A stretch of DNA of 21,595 nucleotides from an uncultured Candidatus Melainabacteria bacterium (GTDB taxonomy: Bacteria > Cyanobacteriota > Vampirovibrionia > Gastranaerophilales > Gastranaerophilaceae). Positions 15,676 through 21,595 of this stretch are shown one piece after another (position 1 is the stretch's first letter; the number at the start of each line of letters is the position of its first letter). Both the position numbers and the translations under genes were made by a program. The stretch lies in NCBI GenBank assembly GCA_946186335.1, contig CAMHMW010000014.1, forward strand, positions 1 to 21,595, read 5' to 3'. The notes below the pieces were generated by a model that worked only from the letters and a program-made list of their open reading frames with translations, had not been told where the DNA came from and made no database searches.

Positions 15676-15684
15676 CTGCATCTG

Positions 15685-15700
15685 CCCCCTTGTTAGGGGG
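15685..15700. repeat. CCCCCT/AGGGGG hairpin
   Basis: A perfect six-base stem around TGTT, in a stretch with further G runs down to about 15723. It is not followed by a T run. Confidence 0.5.
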
Positions 15701-15724
15701 AAATGGCCGTAAGGACGGGGGTAT

Positions 15725-15766
15725 TGTCATTACGAAGCCGAGCGTTACCAAGGCTGTAGTAATTCC
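15725..15766. repeat. Imperfect palindrome starting TGTCATTACGAAGCC
   Basis: ATTAC...GCC pairs with GGC...GTAAT across a 12-base centre. The layout resembles TGTCATTGCGAG-type interspersed palindromes known from many bacterial genomes; that resemblance is from memory of such elements. Confidence 0.5.
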
Positions 15767-15779
15767 ATTATTTTCAATT

Positions 15780-15849
15780 GGTGCGTCAGCTTTGCATACA
15801 GGCTCAGTCGACTCGTTCCTCGTCGCTTCGCTTTGTAAAAAGACGCACC
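15780..15849. repeat. 70-base element with perfect 8-base terminal inverted repeats
   Basis: GGTGCGTC (15780-15787) and GACGCACC (15842-15849) are exact inverted repeats. The interior (AGCTTTGCATACAGGC...) is not coding and resembles in part the GGTGGGCACGCATACGC module at 2896. It could be a MITE-like non-autonomous element. No flanking target duplication was confirmed. It lies 46 bases from the end of the TonB-like gene and completes the mosaic that fills 15514-15895. Confidence 0.55.
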
Positions 15850-15895
15850 CTACTGCCTACATTACTTGATTTTATTGAATTCAATTATAAATCAA

Positions 15896-16651
15896 TTACT
15901 TTACGGAACACGCATAATCAAAAACTTTTTTATCAAATCCTGTTGGCGTGTGCATATGAACATCCCCGTACAAAATTCTTGTATAGGCATTTTGAGAGAT
16001 TTGTGAACCTATTTTGTTATTTGCACAATCGACTTTGTAGTGTTTATAATTATCTCCTAATTTTTTGGTTTTCAGATACACATAACCATCACGATATAAA
16101 AATGCATCTTTTTTCATTATTATAGTGCTATCGTTAAAATTTACATACATTTCGCTTGGGTTAAAATCAGAGGAAACAGGGGATACAATCGTGTTAATTG
16201 GGTTATTCCTTGAAAAAACATTATAATCAAATGTAAATAACGTATCTATTGATTTACCTTTAAATTTATCGGGTAAAGGTTTAAAGGGAGAAGCCAGACG
16301 CACCGCATCTAATGCTTTGTCATCCGCAATCTTGTTTCCGGATGATTGGGATATTGAATACTTTAATAGACTTCCGTCTTTTGCAATAGTCATCAGAACC
16401 TGTATCTTAGCGGATTCATTTACTTTGGGAGGGTCCCAGTTCATTTTGATTCTTCGTTGGATTTCATGCATATATATTCCAAACTCAGCCTCAAGCTCTC
16501 TATTTTTTAGATTGTTTTGCTCATAAGGAACTTTTGAAATATTTGCGCCTTCAATTCTCGGCAGCATAACATCTTCTTGTGCAAAAGCGATACCGGAAAC
16601 AACAATTACAAAAATTCCAATTATAATACTATTCTTAATTCCCAATTTCAT
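15896..16651 (-). CDS. Secreted protein with TonB C-terminal domain and a second C-terminal module
   Basis: The 251-residue protein has a signal peptide (1-24, ending AFA before QED). A TonB/TolA-type C-terminal domain at about 55-143 follows: YMHEIQRRIKMNWDPP, IQVLMTIAKDGSLLKYSISQ, DDKALDAVRLASPFKPLP. The cytoplasmic-membrane anchor and Pro-rich spacer of true TonB are absent, so it is more likely a free periplasmic domain than an energy transducer. A further module at about 165-251 (YVNFNDSTIIMKKDAFLYRDG, VYLKTKK, YKVDCANNKIG, FDYAC) resembles the surface-adhesin-E-like fold, with C209 and C248 as a likely disulfide; that match is tentative. AGGAG precedes the ATG, and a good promoter lies 20 bases further up. 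It is divergent from the envelope cluster at 16874. Confidence 0.8.
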   Translation of the reverse strand: MKLGIKNSIIIGIFVIVVSGIAFAQEDVMLPRIEGANISKVPYEQNNLKNRELEAEFGIYMHEIQRRIKMNWDPPKVNESAKIQVLMTIAKDGSLLKYSISQSSGNKIADDKALDAVRLASPFKPLPDKFKGKSIDTLFTFDYNVFSRNNPINTIVSPVSSDFNPSEMYVNFNDSTIIMKKDAFLYRDGYVYLKTKKLGDNYKHYKVDCANNKIGSQISQNAYTRILYGDVHMHTPTGFDKKVFDYACSVK

Positions 16652-16671
16652 AAATACTCCTGCCTACCGGC

Positions 16672-16700
16672 ATTATATAACAGAACAGGCAAACCTGCAA
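16672..16700 (-). promoter_or_regulatory. Promoter of the TonB-domain protein gene
   Basis: On the minus strand TTGCAG (16700-16695), 17 bases, then a perfect TATAAT (16677-16672). Transcription would start near 16665, 14 bases before the ATG. Confidence 0.65.
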
Positions 16701-16717
16701 CATTTACCTCATCCCGG

Positions 16718-16780
16718 CCTTCTCCTATTCTTTTGGAGAAGGAGAAAGTTATGTACCCTCTCCTAATTTATGAAAGGGTA
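16718..16780. repeat. Double stem-loop repeat between divergent promoters
   Basis: CCTTCTCC (16718-16725) and GGAGAAGG (16735-16742) form a perfect eight-base stem, and TACCCT/AGGGTA (16754-16780) a second. It separates the TonB-domain gene promoter from that of the envelope cluster and may act as a two-way insulator or simply be an interspersed repeat. Confidence 0.55.
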
Positions 16781-16821
16781 AGGGTGTGGTTATAATATAT
16801 TTTACATAATATAAAATCTAC

Positions 16822-16850
16822 TTTACACATCTGAGTTTTAAATGTATAAT
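16822..16850 (+). promoter_or_regulatory. Promoter of the five-gene envelope cluster
   Basis: TTTACA (16822-16827), 17 bases, then a perfect TATAAT (16845-16850). Transcription would start near 16857, just before AAGGA at 16862-16866. Confidence 0.7.
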
Positions 16851-16873
16851 TTAGTAAAGAAAAGGAAGTGTAT

Positions 16874-17167
16874 ATGGGTTTGGCAATAATATTATTGATA
16901 GCGGTTGCAGTTTTATTTTTGGTATTCAAGGTTTTAAATTTGAGTGTAAAAGCTATGAGTATCATTATATTTTGTATCGCATTTCTTTTTACAACATTCA
17001 TTTGTTTTGCGGCTCCGGCTATGCACAAACCTTTTTCAATAGATATTGTCGACTACCTCATCAAAATCAATGATGACGGTACTACAACCACGACAAAACA
17101 GACCACAAGAACAATTCTTCAAAAACAGGTTCCTGCCCAACAGGCAGCACCTCAGACAAGACCCTAA
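16874..17167 (+). CDS. Small two-helix membrane protein with Thr/Gln-rich tail
   Basis: The 97-residue protein has two hydrophobic helices, about 2-20 (GLAIILLIAVAVLFLVFKVL) and 26-46 (MSIIIFCIAFLFTTFICFAA). A polar tail (about 50-97) holds DDGTTTTTKQTTRT and a Gln/Pro/Ala-rich end. The ATG is preferred to an in-frame GTG at 16868 because AAGGA sits seven bases before the ATG. No family is recognised. It is the first gene after a strong promoter and precedes the secreted protein at 17220 by 52 bases. The Thr/Gln-rich tail resembles the linkers of two later proteins in the cluster, which suggests the tail lies outside the cytoplasm or has the same partner. Confidence 0.65.
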   Translation: MGLAIILLIAVAVLFLVFKVLNLSVKAMSIIIFCIAFLFTTFICFAAPAMHKPFSIDIVDYLIKINDDGTTTTTKQTTRTILQKQVPAQQAAPQTRP

Positions 17168-17184
17168 ATTTTTGAACATTGTAT

Positions 17185-17212
17185 TTGACAAATCGTTCTA
17201 ACAAAATATAAG
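17185..17212 (+). promoter_or_regulatory. Internal promoter before the glycine-zipper gene
   Basis: A perfect TTGACA (17185-17190) and TATAAG (17207-17212) are 16 bases apart. Transcription from here would begin at or next to the ATG at 17220, so this transcript would lack the AAGGA (17210-17214) available to read-through mRNA from 16857. Confidence 0.4.
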
Positions 17213-17219
17213 GAACCGT

Positions 17220-18533
17220 ATGAAAAAGATTTTGGCATTATTTTTAACATTTATACTATTTACAATGAATTCATGTTTTGCGTTCAGCGAACTTTTTTAT
17301 GTTAAAAATATTGCAGAAGGCACAGCAAACAGCATTATTCGTACAAATCTTGATACCCAGAATTTTACAGTCGTAAACGAAAAACCGTATTATGCAATTG
17401 ATTCGAGAAATAACGGTGATTATGTTGTAATTATTGCACAGCAAAGCGGTCGTAACCTCTTTTATTACTACCAGTCAAACAACAACAAAAAAATTAACAA
17501 TGCAATATTAAAAACCTTCAAAAATTACGGCTCCGAATACGAACAGTCATTCAATACGACCACACTGAATGTATATGATAATTTAGCACAAAGACTTATT
17601 GTATCAGGGAATAACCCGAACACAAACTACAACAAATACACTTTTGACGATAACGATACCCCTCAGACAACAACTTATACCACACCCGCAACAACAAATA
17701 CGTACAATACAAATACATACACAACTACTACAAATAAGACAAATATCGGAAGCGGCAAAACCGCATACACTCCCAAAACTATAACTACTCAGCAAAATTA
17801 TACAAATAACAACTATTCGTATAACCAAAATGCAAACAGTACTCAAAATTATAATAACTACAACACGTATAACACAAATCAAAACAATAATTATACAGTT
17901 TCAAACAACAAAACACCCGCAAATAACGGAGTATATCTGACACCGGGAACAACGGTAAAATCACAACAGGCAACCATTTTAAAAGGTTCTGTTGTTTCAA
18001 TTGATTCCGGAACAAAGATAAAAACCTACCTTCAAAATCCGATAAACACCTCCTCAGCACAAAAAGGAGATCGAGTTGTGGCAGTATTGACGGATGATTT
18101 GAGATATAACGGGGTAACAATTGCACCTCAGGGAAGCCTTGTTTACGGTTCGTTAACAAAAGCCCGTCACGCAACCTACGGTTCACGTAACGGCAGAGTT
18201 GTAATTGATTTTAACCAGCTTGTAACACCGGAAAGCAAAGTTTACGAAATTTCAACCGAAAATATTGATTTTACGGTAACAAATGACGGTAAACTTGCAA
18301 GAACGGTAGGAAATGCCGTAGCAGGCGCAGCAATAGGTGCTTTGGCAGGGTTATTGTTCGGGGCTATGGGCGATTACAGTTTGCTTGCGGCAACCGCAAT
18401 CGGTGCAGGAGTTGGCGCAGGAACATCTCTTGTAGGTTCAGGGGCAGAACGTGGTGTTGATGCAGAAATTCCGTCCTTTACGGAATTGGAATTGACACTC
18501 ACAAAACCGTTTAAGGCAACGGTAAGTTATTAA
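17220..18533 (+). CDS. Secreted glycine-zipper protein with Asn/Thr-rich linker
   Basis: The 437-residue protein has a signal peptide (1-21, ...MNSCFA). A first domain spans about 22-140. A low-complexity Asn/Thr/Tyr/Gln linker follows at about 140-235 (for example NTYNTNTYTTTTNKTN). A second domain at about 252-343 reads LKGSVVSIDSGTKIKTYLQN...GDRVVAVLTDD...GVTIAPQGSLVYG, a pattern like the VirB10/TrbI beta-barrel domain, although the rest of those proteins is missing. A glycine zipper (about 363-412: VGNAVAGAAIGALAGLLFGA, ATAIGAGVGAGTS) probably inserts in a membrane, and a short end, ELELTLTKPFKATVSY, closes it. AAGGA precedes the ATG. I infer an envelope-spanning or outer-membrane-associated part. 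Function is not known. Confidence 0.75.
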   Translation: MKKILALFLTFILFTMNSCFAFSELFYVKNIAEGTANSIIRTNLDTQNFTVVNEKPYYAIDSRNNGDYVVIIAQQSGRNLFYYYQSNNNKKINNAILKTFKNYGSEYEQSFNTTTLNVYDNLAQRLIVSGNNPNTNYNKYTFDDNDTPQTTTYTTPATTNTYNTNTYTTTTNKTNIGSGKTAYTPKTITTQQNYTNNNYSYNQNANSTQNYNNYNTYNTNQNNNYTVSNNKTPANNGVYLTPGTTVKSQQATILKGSVVSIDSGTKIKTYLQNPINTSSAQKGDRVVAVLTDDLRYNGVTIAPQGSLVYGSLTKARHATYGSRNGRVVIDFNQLVTPESKVYEISTENIDFTVTNDGKLARTVGNAVAGAAIGALAGLLFGAMGDYSLLAATAIGAGVGAGTSLVGSGAERGVDAEIPSFTELELTLTKPFKATVSY

Positions 18534-18544
18534 AAGGAAATCTG

Positions 18545-19213
18545 ATGCACAAAAGAGTTTTAAAAGTAAGTTTAATAATATTGATGGTTGCAATAGTCTG
18601 CAAGTCAGTTTTTGTGCTTGGCAACAAGATAAAAGTTGATGAATTTCACAAAGCGGCAGTTATATTTGTTCTTGATTCAACAGCATCAAATCAGAAAATG
18701 TTTCCCCGTCAGGTTCAGTATTTAAAATCATTATGTGCAATACTTGACCCCGAAGATGATATAAAAATATTAAAAGTTTCGGATAGTTCATATTTAATCT
18801 ATGAAGGTTCTGCGGGGGATGTAAAAGGTATTTCAAATGCAATTTCTGCATATACCAAAAACGAGGGTCAAGACAGAGGAGCGGCTTATGGTGAAGGTAT
18901 AAAAAAGGCCGTTGACCATTGTCTGACAATGAAAAAAGAAGGTTATATTCCCGGAATTGTAGTTATAGGTGATTTGGCAAATGACGGAGCTGCCTCAAAG
19001 CAGATTAACTGGGAAACTCTGCCCGAAAATATAAGAAAAACAAAACAATATATACCCGAATTGGCTGTGATGTTTGTTTATGCGCCGCCTGAAAAACTTG
19101 ATTTGGTGAAAACAAAATTAAATCCGGTTTTAGGGGAAACAAAGTTAATAGTTGCCAACAGCGAAAATGCTGATAAGGCTAATATGAGATTTTTAAAAGC
19201 GATAGGACGATAG
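18545..19213 (+). CDS. Membrane-anchored vWA-like protein
   Basis: The 222-residue protein has an N-terminal membrane helix (about 7-27) and then one domain that looks like a von Willebrand factor A fold. A hydrophobic strand ending in a metal-site-like motif, AVIFVLDSTASNQK (D44, T46, S48), reads DxTxS rather than the usual DxSxS. A later strand, GIVVIGDLANDGA, sits where the fold usually has a TDG stretch. Such domains bind partner proteins through a bound metal ion. The chain then continues with PELAVMFVYAPPEK. The fold call is moderate. AAAGGAAA precedes the ATG and the gap to the previous gene is 11 bases, so it belongs to the cluster. The domain is probably outside the cytoplasm. Confidence 0.65.
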   Translation: MHKRVLKVSLIILMVAIVCKSVFVLGNKIKVDEFHKAAVIFVLDSTASNQKMFPRQVQYLKSLCAILDPEDDIKILKVSDSSYLIYEGSAGDVKGISNAISAYTKNEGQDRGAAYGEGIKKAVDHCLTMKKEGYIPGIVVIGDLANDGAASKQINWETLPENIRKTKQYIPELAVMFVYAPPEKLDLVKTKLNPVLGETKLIVANSENADKANMRFLKAIGR

Positions 19214-19225
19214 TGAGGAAAAGAT

Positions 19226-20824
19226 ATGGCATTTACAATTACAACATTGAGTAACGAAAAAACTTTTTCCGATAAGGAATTAGTAAATATCAGTTCAAAA
19301 CCCGGTTTTGATTATCAGATGAATACGGGATTTGACTTTATGTTAACGGTTCAGTATGACCCGAGAACAAATAAATGTGTTTTGCTTAATCAGTTCGGAA
19401 ACACAAAATTTTTATTCAAAGGAAAACCGATACCTGCAAGACTTGAAATAGACAAAGTTTGCAAAATTATGGTTGAAGGTTCTCATGAATTTATTTTGAT
19501 TAGAACACTCGGTGCAACCGCTAACAGAGAAATTGCACAGGAAGAAATGACGGAAGCGGACATTCGTGCAATATACGGAAATGATGTCAATGCGGCAGCA
19601 AGACTTAAAGTTGACAGAAGAAAAGATGAAATTGAAAAAGCCCGTGTTTCTATCGTAAAAGAAATCGGTGCAAAAATTAACGAATATAAAAACAAAATTT
19701 CTATGAATTCCAAAGGCGGAGTTATGCTGCACATTGCATTATTTTTGGCATCTTATGTTTGTGCCTTCGGCATTTCAAACTATATAACGGGTTTACCGCT
19801 TGAAGATGCCGGCAGTGTAATTCAGATGCCGACTAATTTAAAACTGATATTTATATACGCATTCATAGTATTTGGTGTAGGTATGGTTATGAAACAGGGA
19901 GTTTACCTGTTTATGCAAAACAGACTCGGCGAAGGTACTAATGTTTCGCAGATTGCGGAGAAATTCATGATTGTACTTTCTTCACTATTCTATGTTGCTA
20001 TTTATCTGATAAATGTTGTTTACTATATGGGACCGAAATCATTACCGTTTTTCTCGGTTCTGATTTCATTATTCTTCGTGGGAACAGCGGCAACATTGGC
20101 TCTTGCCTGCGGGTATTTTAAAAGTACAAATGTTGAAACCAGAAAAGACCTTGATGAAATTGAATACAGAGAAGATTTTGAACACGTTATAAGAGAGTAT
20201 CAACAATGGATAGAAAGATTTATAAACACATTGAGCAAAGGTAAAGTTCAGGCAGTAAGAGATAAAATCTTTAACTTGCAGATAAAAAGTCTTGGTGAAA
20301 TAATTTTGGGTATAATCACCGCACCTTTCCTTGCGTATGGTGTTTCAAATACCCTTGCAATGTGTTTCCCGGAAGCAGCTGGATGGATTAGAATTTCAGG
20401 TTTGAGATTCAGCCCGATATTCCTTGTTTTGGCGACATTTATGATTATCTTTGCATTCTTCAATTTTGCTAACGGATTTTTATGCGGGAAGAAAATACAA
20501 TCATCAAATGTTATTAAACTTGACGGTTTCAGCGATTATCTTCAGCACGGTGTTGAAATATACGGTATTGAAGGTGTAAAAAAGATTGATAAAGATATGA
20601 GAAGATCATTTATAATCGGTATGGCAATTATTATCATTGAATTTTCAATGAACGTATCATACTTTATGCAATCAATCGGCGGAGATTTGGGCGGAATGCT
20701 TTTGGCGGGTGTTGCGGCACTTGTTCCGACAGCCCTTTTGCTTGCCGAAACATTTATGTTAAGCCAGACAAAATTTGAAATATACGCATGTGACGGACTA
20801 CTTTCAAGAGCAGACAGAATATAA
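19226..20824 (+). CDS. Eight-helix membrane protein with FHA-like cytosolic domain, unknown function
   Basis: The 532-residue protein has a soluble N-terminal domain of about 95 residues, rich in beta strands (FMLTVQYDPRTNKCVLLNQ...ARLEIDKVCKIMVEGSHEFI). Its order resembles an FHA domain but lacks the usual GR, SxxH phosphothreonine-binding residues. A charged helix (about 100-160) leads to roughly eight membrane helices, near 166-187, 206-230, 247-268, 273-297, 355-380, 395-420, 461-481 and 488-512. A charged cytosolic loop (about 299-352, EYREDFEHVIREYQQWIERF) splits the helices four and four, so it may be a duplicated four-helix unit. No transporter family is recognised. GAGGAAA precedes the ATG and the gap to the vWA-like gene is 12 bases. 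It is likely the membrane core of the cluster. Confidence 0.7.
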   Translation: MAFTITTLSNEKTFSDKELVNISSKPGFDYQMNTGFDFMLTVQYDPRTNKCVLLNQFGNTKFLFKGKPIPARLEIDKVCKIMVEGSHEFILIRTLGATANREIAQEEMTEADIRAIYGNDVNAAARLKVDRRKDEIEKARVSIVKEIGAKINEYKNKISMNSKGGVMLHIALFLASYVCAFGISNYITGLPLEDAGSVIQMPTNLKLIFIYAFIVFGVGMVMKQGVYLFMQNRLGEGTNVSQIAEKFMIVLSSLFYVAIYLINVVYYMGPKSLPFFSVLISLFFVGTAATLALACGYFKSTNVETRKDLDEIEYREDFEHVIREYQQWIERFINTLSKGKVQAVRDKIFNLQIKSLGEIILGIITAPFLAYGVSNTLAMCFPEAAGWIRISGLRFSPIFLVLATFMIIFAFFNFANGFLCGKKIQSSNVIKLDGFSDYLQHGVEIYGIEGVKKIDKDMRRSFIIGMAIIIIEFSMNVSYFMQSIGGDLGGMLLAGVAALVPTALLLAETFMLSQTKFEIYACDGLLSRADRI

Positions 20825-21595
20825 TGAACTACAAAGCCTTTTTAACAGTATTAACAGTATTAACCATAATAGCAACCTTGTGCATCTGCATTATGCAACC
20901 AAAGATGCACAAGTCATTGTTGGTTTACAGTTCGGAATTTCAGATAGTTCCGCAAACAGAGGTTCAGGTGGAAGTTCAGAATATTCCAACCGTTGCACAA
21001 AATGAAAGTACCACCCCGCAAGCCGTTAAAGTTATACATTTTGAAGATTACAAAAATGATATTCAAACGGATTATCAGACAGTAACAACCCCGACAACAA
21101 CGGTTTCAACTCAGCAAACCTACTATCCTCAGCAGACAACGACAAATAAGGTGAATTATACAACAACTCAGACAACCCCAAATCAGTATAAAAACACTGT
21201 TCAGGTTACACCTGTGCAAACTCAAACTTATACAACCAAACAACCGACAACAACGACCAAGGTTGTAAATACGCCAACTACAACAAAAGTTAATTCACCG
21301 ACACTTGTAAATAATAATCCGCAAATAGATTTGCAAAAGATTCTTGATAATAACAAAAAATACCAAAATACAACACCCGTAACAACTCAGACAACCGCCC
21401 CAAAACCGATTACAACGACAACAACACAAACTCCCGTCAAAGTTGCATCAGCACCCGTCGGGGTAAAAACTCCGGCACCTGTTACCACTCAGCAACAGGT
21501 TAAACCGCAAGTGCAAAGACCGGTTCAACAGGCAGTTGTACCAAAAGTTCTGACCCCGCAGGAAGAAGAAATTGCATGGCAGATTTGGCGTTCTA
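20824..21595 (+). CDS. TonB/TolA-like Thr/Gln-rich membrane protein, partial
   Basis: The frame is open from the ATG at 20824 to the window edge (257 residues, no stop). The ATG shares its A with the TAA of the previous gene (TAATG) and no clear ribosome binding site precedes it, so it is translationally coupled. Residues 4-24 form a membrane helix (FLTVLTVLTIIATLCICIM), the rest lying outside. A long linker, about 60-240, is rich in Thr, Gln, Pro and Val (TVTTPTTTVSTQQT, KPITTTTTQTPVK). The last residues, LTPQEEEIAWQIWRS, look like the lead-in to a TonB/TolA C-terminal domain, which would lie outside the window; that is an inference. The layout of anchor, long flexible linker and end domain fits an energy-transducing or envelope-tethering protein. 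Confidence 0.75.
   Translation, partial: MNYKAFLTVLTVLTIIATLCICIMQPKMHKSLLVYSSEFQIVPQTEVQVEVQNIPTVAQNESTTPQAVKVIHFEDYKNDIQTDYQTVTTPTTTVSTQQTYYPQQTTTNKVNYTTTQTTPNQYKNTVQVTPVQTQTYTTKQPTTTTKVVNTPTTTKVNSPTLVNNNPQIDLQKILDNNKKYQNTTPVTTQTTAPKPITTTTTQTPVKVASAPVGVKTPAPVTTQQQVKPQVQRPVQQAVVPKVLTPQEEEIAWQIWRS

Noticed and set aside
15514..15895. tRNA, CRISPR array or small RNA in the repeat mosaic
   Set aside because: No cloverleaf with a TTC arm is seen, and the repeats are of different sequence and spacing, unlike a CRISPR array. A structured RNA remains possible but has no positive sign.
15778..16125. 115-codon plus-strand frame
   Set aside because: It covers the 70-base inverted-repeat element and the antisense of the TonB-domain gene. 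No clear ribosome binding site or protein-like pattern.
17604..18186. Minus-strand frames opposite the glycine-zipper gene
   Set aside because: They are antisense to the Asn/Thr-rich linker; the Cys/Ile/Val-rich or Leu-rich products are artefacts of that composition.
17220..18533. Type IV secretion VirB10 protein
   Set aside because: Only one domain is similar; the VirB10 membrane anchor and other VirB genes are absent.

Overview
The window is AT-rich bacterial chromosome with small intergenic gaps and genes on both strands. The best fit is an uncultured Gastranaerophilales-type bacterium (the non-photosynthetic Melainabacteria/Vampirovibrionia sister group of Cyanobacteria). This is an inference. 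It rests on a ribosomal protein L34 with cyanobacterial character (RTLEGT...SGFRARM), on a FliA/WhiG-type sigma factor, on a membrane pyrophosphatase of the type also common in gut anaerobes, and on several large lineage-restricted proteins I cannot assign.

Layout. 85-2739: two tandem paralogous B12-binding-domain radical SAM proteins, ending at a probable terminator and a block of stem-loop repeats. 2982-4520 (minus): ComM/YifB AAA ATPase, divergent from an M16-type protease homologue (4600-5817, plus) that has lost its zinc motif. An OmpA/MotB-like exported protein follows (5888-6430). 6445-7782 (minus): FliA-type sigma factor and a small membrane-anchored basic protein. 7911-10364: proton/sodium-pumping pyrophosphatase HppA with its own promoter and terminator. 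10508-13498: a divergent pair, a 576-residue membrane protein of unknown function (minus) and a HELGH zinc-metalloprotease-like protein (plus). 13528-14611 (minus): rpmH-rnpA plus an unknown 176-residue protein, divergent from proC (14710-15513). 15514-15895 holds no gene and is a mosaic of stem-loop repeat modules. 15896-16651 (minus): secreted protein with a TonB C-terminal domain. 16874 to the window end (plus): a probable five-gene envelope operon. It encodes a two-helix membrane protein with a Thr/Gln-rich tail, a secreted glycine-zipper protein with an Asn/Thr-rich linker, a membrane-anchored vWA-like protein, an eight-helix membrane protein with an FHA-like cytosolic domain, and a TonB/TolA-like Thr/Gln-rich protein cut off by the window edge.

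The most interesting parts are the five-gene envelope cluster, which I do not recognise as a described system; the repeated arrangement in which a -10 hexamer lies exactly six bases before an ATG, suggesting leaderless mRNAs; the metalloprotease-like protein with its divergent membrane neighbour; and a dispersed family of small hairpin repeats present at three sites. No tRNA, CRISPR array, transposase or prophage gene was seen.
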